Below, in pieces: positions 25,134-34,322 of a stretch of DNA of 55,045 nucleotides. Position 1 is the stretch's first letter. Every line of letters starts with the position of its first letter. The position numbers and the translations under genes were made by a program. The notes below the pieces were generated by a model, which ran no database searches, had not been told where the DNA came from, and saw nothing but the letters and a program-made list of their open reading frames with translations. Origin of the DNA: CAYOMP01 sp964405075 (lineage in GTDB: Bacteria > Bacillota > Clostridia > Lachnospirales > Lachnospiraceae); assembly GCA_964405075.1 (NCBI GenBank), contig CAYOMP010000002.1:1-55045 (forward strand). The letters run 5' to 3'.

Positions 25134-26291
25134 ATGGAACAGAAGAAAACAGTCAATTTGGATATGAAGCAATATGGTATGGTTATCGCCCTTATTGCAA
25201 TCTTTGTACTATTTTATATTTTAACAGGCGGAAAAAATGCTTCTGCCACAAATATTAACAACCTTGTAATGCAGAATGGATATGTAGTTATCTTAGCAGT
25301 AGGTATGTTACTTTGTGTATTAACTGGTAATGTAGACTTAGGTGTAGGTTCAGTAGTAGCTTTAAGTGGTGCTACAGCAGCTATTTTGGTAGTTGACTAT
25401 GGTGTAGCAATTCCTATAGCTTTCTTAGCAGCAATAATTGTTGGTTTAATTACAGGTGCATTTGCAGGATTTTTCATTGCATATTTAGATATACCACCTT
25501 TCGTAGTTACACTTGCAACAATGCTTATGGGTCGTGGTCTTACATATACAATACTTAAAGCACAGACAAAAGGACCTCTTCCAACAGGTTATACTTGGAT
25601 TGGTGCAGGTTTTTTACCAACAATTAAAGTTGGCGGAATTGATATGATTTGTATTATAGTTGCAGCAGTAGCTACAGTACTTATTATTGCATCAGAATTA
25701 AAGAACATTAAAACAAAACAGAAATATGGATTCCCTGTTAATCCAACATGGCAGGTAGTTATTAAATTAGCTATTATTTTAGCAATCCTTTGGTTCTTTT
25801 TCTTTAAACTTGGTACATATAATGGTATTCCATATGTATTAGTATTAATGGGAATTTTAGTAGGATTATATCACTTTATTACAAGTAAAACAGTTGCAGG
25901 TCGTCAGGTATATGCACTTGGTGGTAATGCAAAGGCAGCCAGATTATCTGGTATTGATACTAGAAAAGTATTCTTCTGGGTATACACTAATATGGGTGTA
26001 TTAGCAGCAATTGCTGGTATAGTATTATCTGCTCGTAATGCTTCAGCTACTCCAAAAGCAGGTGATGGTTTCGAATTAGATGCTATCGGTTCTTGTTACA
26101 TTGGTGGTGCAGCAGCAGCAGGTGGTGTTGGTACAATTATTGGGGCTGTAGTTGGTGCCTTAATCATGGGTATTCTTAACAACGGTATGTCATTAATTGG
26201 ATGGTCTACAGATATTCAGAAAGTAGTTAAAGGTGTAGTTTTATTAGGAGCTGTTACATTTGATGTACTTTCAAACCGTAAGAAAGCATAA
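25134..26291 (+). CDS. gguB: Monosaccharide ABC importer permease (GguB/XylH-like)
   Basis: This 385-aa membrane protein has about ten hydrophobic segments. It has the XylH/GguB hallmarks: the MLLCVLTGNVDLGVGSVVALSG segment (first part), DIPPFVVTLATMLMGRGL, and the coupling region VYALGGNAKAARLSGID. The glycine-rich end (IGGAAAAGGVGTIIGAVVGALIMGIL) is also typical. As the only permease gene in the operon it would act as a homodimer. It begins 3 bp after the ATPase stop with AAAGGGG upstream. A 14-bp terminator and repeat copy B follow. Confidence 0.94.
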   Translation: MEQKKTVNLDMKQYGMVIALIAIFVLFYILTGGKNASATNINNLVMQNGYVVILAVGMLLCVLTGNVDLGVGSVVALSGATAAILVVDYGVAIPIAFLAAIIVGLITGAFAGFFIAYLDIPPFVVTLATMLMGRGLTYTILKAQTKGPLPTGYTWIGAGFLPTIKVGGIDMICIIVAAVATVLIIASELKNIKTKQKYGFPVNPTWQVVIKLAIILAILWFFFFKLGTYNGIPYVLVLMGILVGLYHFITSKTVAGRQVYALGGNAKAARLSGIDTRKVFFWVYTNMGVLAAIAGIVLSARNASATPKAGDGFELDAIGSCYIGGAAAAGGVGTIIGAVVGALIMGILNNGMSLIGWSTDIQKVVKGVVLLGAVTFDVLSNRKKA

Positions 26292-26313
26292 AACAGCTTG
26301 AAATTTTATATAG

Positions 26314-26361
26314 AACTCCTTTCATCAGATACGATGTTAATCTTGGTGAAGGGAGTTTTTT
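26314..26361 (+). terminator. Terminator of the ChvE-GguAB operon
   Basis: AACTCCTTTCATCA (26314-26327) pairs over 14 bp with TGGTGAAGGGAGTT (26344-26357), including G-T pairs, and is followed by TTTTTT. Its T-run merges with the left arm of repeat copy B. Confidence 0.85.
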
Positions 26362-26489
26362 ATTTGAGAGGAAAGTTCTTTACTATCAAATAAAACGCTC
26401 CGCGAAGATGTGCACGCTTTTTGCAGTAGTAGAATGTCGCAAAATGCGACACAAAAGCGGCGCAAGAATGTGCCAAGGCACATTCTTTG
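26358..26489 (+). repeat. Structured intergenic repeat, copy B
   Basis: This 132-bp copy is about 90 percent identical by eye to copy C. The left inverted repeat is imperfect: 26358-26375 with 26378-26395, two mismatches. Then come CGCTCCGCGAAGATG, a CGCTTTT/AAAAGCG stem enclosing a GTCGC-AAAAT-GCGAC hairpin, and the terminal AGAATGTGCC-AA-GGCACATTCT hairpin. It directly follows the importer operon's terminator. Confidence 0.88.
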
Positions 26490-26560
26490 TTTCATTATAG
26501 AAAAAGCATGCGCTGTTCATATATTCTATTTGCATCATATAATAAATAAAAAGGGCATAT

Positions 26561-26818
26561 ATGAGGCTGTGTGAGTTAAGGGATAAAGAAGTAATCAACA
26601 TTTGTAACTGTAAGAGACTGGGTTTTGTTTCGGATATAATATTTGAAAAGGAAACAGGGTGTATAAAAGCATTAATAGTTCCTGGACCACCTAAGTTTTG
26701 TGGTATTTTTTGCAGGGATTCAGAGTGCATTATTGATTGGTGCTGTGTAAAACAAATAGGTCCTGATATTATTTTAGTGGAGGTTAAGGAGGAAAATTGT
26801 TTTAAGAAGTGCGATTAA
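26561..26818 (+). CDS. YlmC/YmxH-family PRC-barrel protein
   Basis: This 85-aa protein matches the small PRC-barrel family (YlmC/YmxH) found in spore-forming Firmicutes. The family core is LCELRDKEVINICNCKRLG, then a DIIFE turn, IKALIVPG, and W-containing IDWCCVKQIGPDIILVEV. YmxH-type members are linked to sporulation. Here it has six or more cysteines (CNC, CGIFC, CC, C...C), more than expected for the barrel. The ribosome site is weak (AAAGGG). The link to its neighbours is unclear, and the AraC gene begins 71 bp later. Confidence 0.85.
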   Translation: MRLCELRDKEVINICNCKRLGFVSDIIFEKETGCIKALIVPGPPKFCGIFCRDSECIIDWCCVKQIGPDIILVEVKEENCFKKCD

Positions 26819-26889
26819 GATTTTTTTATTGTATAATATCTGTGATTAGACATAAATAAGAAAAGAAATACCATACAAGGCGGTGACAT

Positions 26890-27816
26890 ATGGCAAAGAG
26901 GAAAAAAGAAAATCTGGAATATAGACATTACGAGCTGGAGCAGGATTTTCCGGTTCTGGCTCTATGGGGAGATAAATGGATTCAAAAATATGAGAAAATG
27001 AACTGCCTTCATTTTCATAATCATTTGGAAATTGGTTATTGTAATTGGGGTGAAGGCGACTTGTACCTTGAGAGTGACGTATACAGATTTAATTCAGGGA
27101 TAATGACATTCATTCCAAAGAATATTCCACACTCAACAGATAGTGATTGTGGAACAGTTAGCAGTTGGGAGTATCTGTTTGTGGATATCGATACAATTTT
27201 TGGAGAAGGAAAAACTAGTGATGTGTGGAAAGCAAAAAGCATTATTAAGCACATTTCTTCAAATGCGTATGTATTAAACGAAAAGGAAAATCCTCAGATT
27301 GCCTTGGTTTTTAAAGAAGCCATCAAGGAAATGAAAAGTCCCGGTAAGTCATATAAAACAAAAATGCGAGCCTTGTTAATGTTATTATTTATTGAAATAG
27401 AGAAACTATCTGCTATGGATGAAAATGCAGAATTAGAAGAAATGAATATGCAGATTCTACCAGCCTTAGAATTCATCAGATATAACTATATGAATGATAT
27501 CAAGATAGGGGTTTTGGCAAAGAAATGTAATTTGAGTGAAACGCACTTTAGGCGGGTGTTTAATGAAATTATGAAGGTGTCCCCTTTGGATTATATAAAT
27601 GAAGTCAGAATTCATGCTTCCTGCAATCTTCTTAGAACAACCGATGATTCTATAGAATCTATTGCCATTAAGAGCGGTTATTCTACCATTACTACATATA
27701 ATCGTAATTTTAATAAGATTATGAAAATGACTCCAAATAAGTGGCGTAATATGAAGGAGCACAAGGAAAAGAATCTGAATAATTACAGGATTACAAAGTT
27801 GGAAGGCTGGCTGTAG
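26890..27816 (+). CDS. AraC-family regulator with cupin sensor domain
   Basis: This 308-aa protein has an N-terminal cupin-like ligand domain (HFHNHLEIGYCNWGEGDLYLE, then FIPKNIPHST) and a C-terminal pair of helix-turn-helix motifs (about residues 195-290: IKIGVLAKKCNLSETHFRRVFNE and IESIAIKSGYSTITTYNRNF). The order of domains is that of sugar-responsive AraC activators such as MsmR and YesN-like proteins. It lies just upstream of the beta-galactosidase gene on the same strand, its probable target. A TATAAT box (26832-26837) precedes it, without a good -35. AAGGCGGTG is the ribosome site. Confidence 0.9.
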   Translation: MAKRKKENLEYRHYELEQDFPVLALWGDKWIQKYEKMNCLHFHNHLEIGYCNWGEGDLYLESDVYRFNSGIMTFIPKNIPHSTDSDCGTVSSWEYLFVDIDTIFGEGKTSDVWKAKSIIKHISSNAYVLNEKENPQIALVFKEAIKEMKSPGKSYKTKMRALLMLLFIEIEKLSAMDENAELEEMNMQILPALEFIRYNYMNDIKIGVLAKKCNLSETHFRRVFNEIMKVSPLDYINEVRIHASCNLLRTTDDSIESIAIKSGYSTITTYNRNFNKIMKMTPNKWRNMKEHKEKNLNNYRITKLEGWL

Positions 27817-27972
27817 ATATAGGTTTATTAAGGTTTGAAATACAGTAGATTATAGTGATTTTGGCAATGACTTTTTTATTTTCCCAAAATTTTTTTCAGA
27901 TATGAATTATAAAGTAATGGTCGAAAATGCATATTTTATATTGGAATATGTACACAAAAATAGAAACTTAAA

Positions 27973-27981
27973 TGATATAAT
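27973..27981 (+). promoter_or_regulatory. Extended -10 promoter of the beta-galactosidase gene
   Basis: TGA-TATAAT (27973-27981) is a perfect extended -10, 40 bp before the coding start. No good -35 is visible, which fits dependence on an activator such as the upstream AraC protein. Confidence 0.55.
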
Positions 27982-28021
27982 TTTTTTACCAAGAGTATGA
28001 GTTGAGTTACGGAGGTAGAAG

Positions 28022-31000
28022 ATGGAATTCAATTATGAAATTATAAAAAATCCAGAAATCTTTAAAGTAAATACTTTAAAAGCACATTCAGATCACAAAT
28101 ATTTTCAGAATGCAAAGGAACTTAGAGATTTAAAGAATACTATGCATTATTCTCTTAATGGAGTGTGGAAATTCCATTATGCAAAAAATTACAATTCAAC
28201 TGTAAAGGGTTTTGAAGCTAATGAATATGATTCTGATGGTTGGGATACTATCAGAGTTCCGGCTCATATTCAGATGGAAGGTTATGATTCTCCACAATAT
28301 GCTAATACTCAGTATCCATGGGATGGAAAAGAAGCTTTGGCTATTGGACAGGTGCCGGAACGCTTCAATCCTGTTGCAAGCTATATTAAATATTTTGAAG
28401 TACCGGAAAATTTTAAGGGAAGAAAGGTATTTATCTCATTCCAAGGAGTAGAAAGCGGATATGCTGTATGGCTTAATGGCAAATATGTTGGCTATAGTGA
28501 AGATACATTTACTCCTTCAGAATTTGACCTTACTGACTATTTGCAGGATGGCGAAAACAAATTGGCTGTACAGGTATTTAAATGGACATCAAGCAGCTGG
28601 TTGGAAGATCAGGATTTCTTCAGATTTTCAGGAATTTTTAGAGATGTTTATTTATTTACAACTCCTGACATTCATGTATATGATATGGCAGTTAGAACCA
28701 TATTAGATGATACCTTTACTAAGGCTGATTTAGAAATTGATTTAGAAGTAGTTGGTAAAGACTTTGGTGATGTTGTAGTTAGTTTATCTTCTGTTGAAGA
28801 CGGAATAATTAAAGAGGTTGAAGCTAAGATTGAAGAAAATATGAAGCTTGTTATTCCAGTAGAGAATCCGAAGCTATGGAGCGCCGAACAGCCAAATCTT
28901 TATGATTTGTTATTAACTTTAAAGGATAAAGATGGCAATGTAGAAGAATATGTTGTTCAAAAGGTTGGATTCAGACATTTTGAAATGAAGGATTCTATAA
29001 TGTTGATTAACGGTAAACGTATCGTATTTAAGGGTGTTAACAGACATGAATTTAGCTGTGATACTGGCCGCGTAGTATCAGAAGATGATATGGTTAATGA
29101 CATTATTGTTATGAAACAAAATAACATTAATGCTATAAGAACCTGTCATTACCCGGATAGTTCTAAACTATATGAATTATGTGATATTTATGGTTTGTAT
29201 ATGATAGATGAAACTAATCTTGAGTCTCATGGTACTTGGCAGAGAATTACTATGGGATTGGATGATATGGAATGTGCGCTGCCGGGAGATAAACCAGAGT
29301 GGCGTGAAGTAGTATTGGATAGGGTTAATTCTATTTTCCAAAGAGACAAGAATCATCCGGCTATCGTTATCTGGTCATGTGGTAATGAGTCATTTGGTGG
29401 TAAGAATATTTTTGATATGTCAGAAAAATTTAGAGAGCTTGATAATACCAGATTAGTTCATTATGAAGGTGTATTTAGTGATAGAAGATATAATGACACC
29501 AGCGATATGGAAAGTCAGATGTATCCTAGTGTTAATTCCATTAAAGAATTTTTACAAAAAGACAGAAGTAAACCGTTTATCTGCTGTGAATACACTCATT
29601 CTATGGGAAATTCTAATGGTGCTATGCATAAATACACTGATTTAACAGATACAGAACCTTTATATCAGGGTGGATTTATCTGGGATTTTGTAGACCAGTC
29701 TATTAGGGTAAGAGACAGATTTGGTAATGAAACATTAGCATATGGCGGAGATTTTGATGACAGACCATGTGATTATAATTTCTGTGGCAATGGTATTTTA
29801 TTTGGTGATAGAGAAATCACTCCTAAGATGCAGGAGGTTAAATTCAATTACCAGAATATTTCTGTTGAAATTCAAAAGACTACAGTTCTTATAAAGAATA
29901 AGAATTTATTCACTAATACGAATGAATATGACTGTGTAGTTAATTTATGCAAAGATGGCGAATTAGTTGAAGAATATTATATGGATACAGATGTAGAACC
30001 ATTGTCAGAAAAGACATACGAGCTTCCTGTTGATGAAATGGAAGATGCAGGGGAATATGCAATTAATGTATCCTTTGTATTAAAAGAAGATACATTGTGG
30101 GCACCAAGAGGACACGAAATTGCTTATGGACAATATGTTTATAAGGTAGAAGGAAAACCAGTTGTACATAAAGGTAAATTCGAAGTCATTAATGGTGGAT
30201 ACAATATTGGTGTCAGAGGAAGGAATTTTGAAGTATTATTCTCTAGATTAAATGGTGGATTGGTATCATACAGATACTGTAACAGAGAAATGTTTGCTTC
30301 TATTCCTAAGCCAAACTTCTGGAGAGCCCCTATAGATAATGACTGGGGAAATAAGATGCCTTCTCGATATGCACAGTGGAAGGGTGCAAGTATGTATGCA
30401 CACCATAATCCGATTTATCCTGTATCTGAGGGTGGAGAAGATGTTGCACCATTTAGTAATCCACAATTGCAGGTTAATGAAGATTGTGTTGTAATTGATT
30501 TCACATATTATTTACCAACAACTCCACAGTCAAAATGTAATATTATTTATACAGTTTATGGAGATGGATATATTAAGACTAAGTTGACTTATGATCCGGT
30601 AAAAGAATTGGGAGATATGCCTGAATTTGGTGTTATGTTTAAGATGAAGGCGGATTTTGATAATTTGGTATGGTATGGAATGGGACCAGAAGAGAATCAT
30701 TGTGATAGAAATAAAGGAGCCCGTCTTGGAATCTATGCTAACCGAGTAGAGGACAACATGACTAATTACCTTAATCCACAGGAATGTGGCAATAAGACTG
30801 GTGTCAGATACGCAGAGGTTACAGATACAACAGGTAGAGGTATTAGATTTGAAGGAGATGGAATGAACTTCTCAGCATTGCCATATACACCACATGAAAT
30901 TGAAAATGCTATGCATGACTATGAACTTCCACCAATTAATTACACTGTAATCAGAGCATCTCTTGAACAAATGGGAGTTGCTGGAGATGATAGTTGGGGT

Positions 31001-31078
31001 TCTAGAACACATCCGGAATATTTATTAGACATTAGTAAGAAGATGGAATTTGAATTTGGATTTATTGGGATTGTGTAG
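28022..31078 (+). CDS. lacZ: GH2 beta-galactosidase (LacZ-type)
   Basis: This 1018-aa enzyme is the size of classical LacZ. It has the jelly-roll GH2 N-domain (WKFHYAKN, VPAHIQMEGYDSPQYAN, FQGVESGYAVWLNG), the immunoglobulin-like linker, the TIM barrel and the C-terminal Bgal_small_N domain (LNGGLVSYRYCNREMF, NFWRAPIDNDWGN). Catalytic residues are Glu456 (acid/base, in WSCGNES) and Glu523 (nucleophile, in CCEYTHSMGNSNG). It hydrolyses terminal beta-galactosides in the cytoplasm; alpha-L-arabinosides or fucosides are possible alternatives. No signal peptide is seen. ACGGAGG precedes the ATG. No lactose transporter is adjacent. Confidence 0.95.
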   Translation: MEFNYEIIKNPEIFKVNTLKAHSDHKYFQNAKELRDLKNTMHYSLNGVWKFHYAKNYNSTVKGFEANEYDSDGWDTIRVPAHIQMEGYDSPQYANTQYPWDGKEALAIGQVPERFNPVASYIKYFEVPENFKGRKVFISFQGVESGYAVWLNGKYVGYSEDTFTPSEFDLTDYLQDGENKLAVQVFKWTSSSWLEDQDFFRFSGIFRDVYLFTTPDIHVYDMAVRTILDDTFTKADLEIDLEVVGKDFGDVVVSLSSVEDGIIKEVEAKIEENMKLVIPVENPKLWSAEQPNLYDLLLTLKDKDGNVEEYVVQKVGFRHFEMKDSIMLINGKRIVFKGVNRHEFSCDTGRVVSEDDMVNDIIVMKQNNINAIRTCHYPDSSKLYELCDIYGLYMIDETNLESHGTWQRITMGLDDMECALPGDKPEWREVVLDRVNSIFQRDKNHPAIVIWSCGNESFGGKNIFDMSEKFRELDNTRLVHYEGVFSDRRYNDTSDMESQMYPSVNSIKEFLQKDRSKPFICCEYTHSMGNSNGAMHKYTDLTDTEPLYQGGFIWDFVDQSIRVRDRFGNETLAYGGDFDDRPCDYNFCGNGILFGDREITPKMQEVKFNYQNISVEIQKTTVLIKNKNLFTNTNEYDCVVNLCKDGELVEEYYMDTDVEPLSEKTYELPVDEMEDAGEYAINVSFVLKEDTLWAPRGHEIAYGQYVYKVEGKPVVHKGKFEVINGGYNIGVRGRNFEVLFSRLNGGLVSYRYCNREMFASIPKPNFWRAPIDNDWGNKMPSRYAQWKGASMYAHHNPIYPVSEGGEDVAPFSNPQLQVNEDCVVIDFTYYLPTTPQSKCNIIYTVYGDGYIKTKLTYDPVKELGDMPEFGVMFKMKADFDNLVWYGMGPEENHCDRNKGARLGIYANRVEDNMTNYLNPQECGNKTGVRYAEVTDTTGRGIRFEGDGMNFSALPYTPHEIENAMHDYELPPINYTVIRASLEQMGVAGDDSWGSRTHPEYLLDISKKMEFEFGFIGIV

Positions 31079-31095
31079 AATATAAGGTATAAAAG

Positions 31096-31142
31096 AAAAA
31101 CGTTTAGTAAATACTTTTAACAGTATTTGCTAGGCGTTTTTT
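31096..31142 (+). terminator. Strong terminator after the beta-galactosidase gene
   Basis: A long stem of about 19 bp, including G-T pairs, joins 31096-31114 and 31123-31141 and ends in TTTTTT. Confidence 0.85.
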
Positions 31143-31302
31143 CTTTATAGGAATAATTTTGTAACGCTAAATATAAAGGACATTTTCTAAAAAGCAAAAT
31201 ATATTGCAAAAGGAAAAAGTGCGTGAATATAACATATGATATAGATAAGTTTATTTTGTTTAATAAGGTGCTTTGCACATTTTTTGTTTTTAGGAGGAGA
31301 TT

Positions 31303-32568
31303 ATGGGAAAAGAATTATTATATAATGGAAAAATAATTACAATGGAGGATCATATACCTAGGGTAGGTGCTGTACTTATTGAGGATGGGATAATTAAAAA
31401 AGTTGGTTTGGATTGTGATTTTCACAACATAGAAGAAGAGTCAGTGAAAAAATTAGACTTGAAGGGGAAAGTATTAATGCCGGGTTTTGTTGGCTGCGTC
31501 AAGTTTGGAATAAAAGAAGATGAAAAGGAAAAAAGCAAAAATATAGAAACTGAGAATATAAATACTAGTGGGGAAGAAAATGTTGATAAAAATCTAAATA
31601 TTCAGAGTGGTGATATTTATAAACCTGAAAAGGTAAATGATTTAGAGAACAGTATTGATAACGAAGATTATGAAAAGGTAGAAACTTTATTAAGAGCATA
31701 TGTTAAAAAGCAGGGCATAACAACATTGATTTTAATTAACATAACATATAAACAGTATGAAGTTTTAAGAAAAATATCAAAAAGAATAAAAGATATTCTA
31801 GATATTACAGTGTATATTAGATATAAAGAAGCTGTTGAAAAGTTAGAAAGATTTTCTAAGCCTAATAATATATATAATGAAGGAATCAGAATCGCAGGAT
31901 GTGCCTTGGAGTTAGATAAATATTCAGAGCAGGAAATATTGCTTAATATCTCTAAGTGTTTGGAGAACAATTGGCAGATTTTTGGAATGAGCAGCAAAGA
32001 GGAAAATATTAAAAGCTTTTGTAATGCATATACTAAGGCTCAGGAGTTGGAACAAAGTGATTATAGACAACGTCCTATACTAGAGATAAGGAATCATATC
32101 TCAGAAGAACAATTGGATGAGCTTAATTTATTAGAAATTAATCCATTATTTTTTGAGGATATTTATGAATATGGAGATTACTATTTTAGAGAGGAAAGTG
32201 TTTTTCTTAGACAAATATGCCCTTTAAATGCTACAATTATTCGAGGGATTAAATGTGCAGTATATAATGAAGATTTGGTAAAAAAGAATAATAATAGTAT
32301 GATAAGATTAATTTCAAATGTGGTTAATCGTAATACTAAGACAGGAAGAATAATTGAAGAAACAGAAAAATTGAGTATTCCAAATGCTTTAGATACCGTT
32401 ACAAAAAATCCTATTTATCAGATTTTTGAAGAAAAAAATAAGGGTTCTGTGGCAGTTGGCAAAGTGGCGGATTTTGTAATTTTGGATAGGAGTCCTTATG
32501 AAGTTAGAAAGGATTCAATAGATACAATAAATGTGCTAGGCGTAATAAAATATGGAGTAGTATATTGA
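31303..32568 (+). CDS. Degenerate YtcJ-like amidohydrolase, probable pseudoenzyme
   Basis: This 421-aa protein has both ends of a YtcJ/amidohydrolase-3 protein. The N-terminus is LLYNGKIITMEDHIPRVGAVLIEDGIIKKVG and then LDLKGKVLMPGFVG. The C-terminus has LDTVTKNPIYQIFEEKNKGSVAVGKVADFVILDRSPYEV. In active members PGFVDxHxH supplies two metal-binding histidines. Here the sequence is PGFVGCVKFG, so they are lost. A Lys/Glu/Asn-rich low-complexity insert follows (about residues 69-115). The middle is shorter than the roughly 540-aa family norm, and the other His and Asp ligands are not recognisable. The reading frame is intact with a good AGGAGG site, so it may be a functional pseudoenzyme rather than a dead gene. 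Confidence 0.7.
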   Translation: MGKELLYNGKIITMEDHIPRVGAVLIEDGIIKKVGLDCDFHNIEEESVKKLDLKGKVLMPGFVGCVKFGIKEDEKEKSKNIETENINTSGEENVDKNLNIQSGDIYKPEKVNDLENSIDNEDYEKVETLLRAYVKKQGITTLILINITYKQYEVLRKISKRIKDILDITVYIRYKEAVEKLERFSKPNNIYNEGIRIAGCALELDKYSEQEILLNISKCLENNWQIFGMSSKEENIKSFCNAYTKAQELEQSDYRQRPILEIRNHISEEQLDELNLLEINPLFFEDIYEYGDYYFREESVFLRQICPLNATIIRGIKCAVYNEDLVKKNNNSMIRLISNVVNRNTKTGRIIEETEKLSIPNALDTVTKNPIYQIFEEKNKGSVAVGKVADFVILDRSPYEVRKDSIDTINVLGVIKYGVVY

Positions 32569-32595
32569 TAAGGCACATTTTAAGGAGGAAATATA

Positions 32596-33450
32596 ATGCG
32601 ACTAGCAGTATTAGGAGATATTCACAGCAATTATACAGCTATGCTGGAAGCAATTAAATATATAGAAAAAACAAGGATAGATGGTATTATTATGCTGGGA
32701 GATTATGTGAGTGATTGTGCTTATCCTCAGGATACAATGAAACTTATCTATCAGTTAAAAGACAAGTATAAATGCTTTTTTATAAAAGGAAACAGAGAAG
32801 ATTATTTTCTGGATTATGAAGCACGGGGAAAGGTTGGTTGGGATAAGGACTCTAATACAGGCAATCTTCTCTATACATATGATAATCTTACGAAAAACGA
32901 TATGGAATTCTTTAAAACATTACCTTTTTTTGACAGAGTTCAGATAGAAGGCTATCCTGGTATTTCTATTTGTCATGGCAGTCCTTATAGAAGTGGCGAA
33001 TTAATGTTTCTTGGCTCGTATATGGCACGAAAGGCTCTTGAAGATATAGAAGACGATTATTTATTATGTGCGCATACTCATGAACAGGGAGTGTATGAAT
33101 ATAATAATAAAAAGTTGATTAATCCAGGGGCTTTGGGGGTTCCGTTTGAATCTAAAGGATATACTCAGATGGCTATACTGAATGGTTTTGAGGATAGATG
33201 GGAAGAGGAATTAATTCTTTTGAAATATGATTATGAGGCTGAAATAGAAAGAATCAATTCCAGTGAATTAAATGAATATGCCAGATATTTTGCAAAGGTC
33301 ACTAAAATTTCTTTAAGAGATTCTCATAATTATCTTCAGGATATTGTAAAGGAAATGGAAAGAATGAGAAGGGCGGATAGTGTTAACGGAGTACTGCCTG
33401 AAAGGACAGAAAAGTATTGGGAAAAGGCATATCCTGTAATATCAAAGTAA
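32596..33450 (+). CDS. Calcineurin-like metallophosphoesterase (YfcE-like)
   Basis: This 284-aa protein has the dimetal phosphoesterase motifs in order: GDIHSN (Asp8, His10), GDYVSD, GNRED, CHGSPYRS and HTHEQG. These define the calcineurin-like superfamily. It resembles YfcE/MJ0936-type phosphodiesterases, which act on cyclic or small phosphodiesters, but the physiological substrate cannot be deduced. A C-terminal extension (from about residue 205) is rich in charged residues. Good AAGGAGG site. The gene begins 27 bp after the amidohydrolase-like gene, so they are probably cotranscribed. Confidence 0.85.
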   Translation: MRLAVLGDIHSNYTAMLEAIKYIEKTRIDGIIMLGDYVSDCAYPQDTMKLIYQLKDKYKCFFIKGNREDYFLDYEARGKVGWDKDSNTGNLLYTYDNLTKNDMEFFKTLPFFDRVQIEGYPGISICHGSPYRSGELMFLGSYMARKALEDIEDDYLLCAHTHEQGVYEYNNKKLINPGALGVPFESKGYTQMAILNGFEDRWEEELILLKYDYEAEIERINSSELNEYARYFAKVTKISLRDSHNYLQDIVKEMERMRRADSVNGVLPERTEKYWEKAYPVISK

Positions 33451-33486
33451 AAAAACTTACGTTTTTCTTAACAATTCTTTATTATA

Positions 33487-33544
33487 TTGACAATTACTTT
33501 TGATTGTACTATTGTATTAACCAGATAATACAATAGTATTTTTT
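33487..33544 (+). promoter_or_regulatory. Promoter overlapped by a perfect dyad, or terminator, before the MacB-type operon
   Basis: TTGACA (33487-33492) is 17 bp before TATTGT (33510-33515). The perfect 13-bp inverted repeat TACTATTGTATTA (33507-33519) and TAATACAATAGTA (33526-33538) overlaps that -10 and ends in TTTTTT (33539-33544). It can be read as the rho-independent terminator of the phosphoesterase gene, or as a repressor operator on the promoter of the ABC operon that begins at 33617. Confidence 0.65.
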
Positions 33545-33616
33545 CGCGTATTTTACTTACATATGTATTTGAGAAGTTTGGTTAGCACATGTTGATTATT
33601 TAGAGTGGAGGTAGTT

Positions 33617-34318
33617 ATGAGTGCATTAGTAGATGTAAGAAATATTTGCAAAATCTATAATCCGGGCGAAAACGAAGTAAGAGCACTAGACGGGGTTAGC
33701 CTGACAATTGATATTGGTGAATATGTTGCTATTATTGGACAGTCAGGTTCGGGTAAATCTACATTAATGAATATGCTTGGATGTTTAGATGTTCCGACAT
33801 CCGGGGAATATTTTTTGAACGGTCAGGATGTTTCAGATATGACAGATGATGAATTATCAGATATCAGAAATAAGGAAATAGGCTTTATTTTTCAGGGATT
33901 TAACTTAATTCCTAATTTAACGGCAATAGAAAATGTTGAGTTACCACTAATATATAGAGGTGTTGGAAAAAAAGAAAGAAATGAATTAGCGGTAGAAGCC
34001 CTAAAAATGGTTGGGTTATCTCATCGTATGGACCATAAACCATCAGAAATGTCAGGTGGGCAACAGCAAAGAGTAGCTATAGCCAGAGCAATTGCTGCCA
34101 AACCACCTGTAATATTGGCAGATGAGCCAACAGGTAACCTTGATTCGGCATCAAGTAAAGAAATTATAAGTATTTTAAAAGGTTTGCATAAAGATGGTAG
34201 AACGGTAATATTAATTACCCATGATAATGAAATTGCTGATCAGGCAAAACGTGTAATAAGAATAAGAGATGGAAAAGTTGAAAATGATTATTTAAATGAA
34301 AACTTTGAGGAGGAGTAG
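33617..34318 (+). CDS. MacB-type ABC transporter ATPase
   Basis: This 233-aa ATPase is of the LolD/MacB class. It has Walker A GQSGSGKST, the Q-loop FQGFNLIPNLTAIENVELPL, signature MSGGQQQRVAIARA and Walker B VILADEPTGNLDSASS. I chose the ATG at 33617 because GGAGG (33607-33611) precedes it; the in-frame start 12 bp earlier overlaps that site. It pairs with the HlyD-like and FtsX-like genes that follow. The three-gene set exports peptides, lipids or drugs, or acts as a cell-envelope mechanotransmitter; the cargo is not predictable. Confidence 0.93.
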   Translation: MSALVDVRNICKIYNPGENEVRALDGVSLTIDIGEYVAIIGQSGSGKSTLMNMLGCLDVPTSGEYFLNGQDVSDMTDDELSDIRNKEIGFIFQGFNLIPNLTAIENVELPLIYRGVGKKERNELAVEALKMVGLSHRMDHKPSEMSGGQQQRVAIARAIAAKPPVILADEPTGNLDSASSKEIISILKGLHKDGRTVILITHDNEIADQAKRVIRIRDGKVENDYLNENFEEE

Positions 34319-34322
34319 AAAA

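Noticed and set aside
26386..26730. Minus-strand frame covering repeat copy B, sharing HILAPLL-like peptides with frames over copy C (37060-37355)
   Set aside because: The shared peptides come from the repeated DNA itself. The frames lack ribosome sites, and copy B's frame overlaps the YmxH gene. Pairing changes in the repeat preserve DNA/RNA structure rather than protein.
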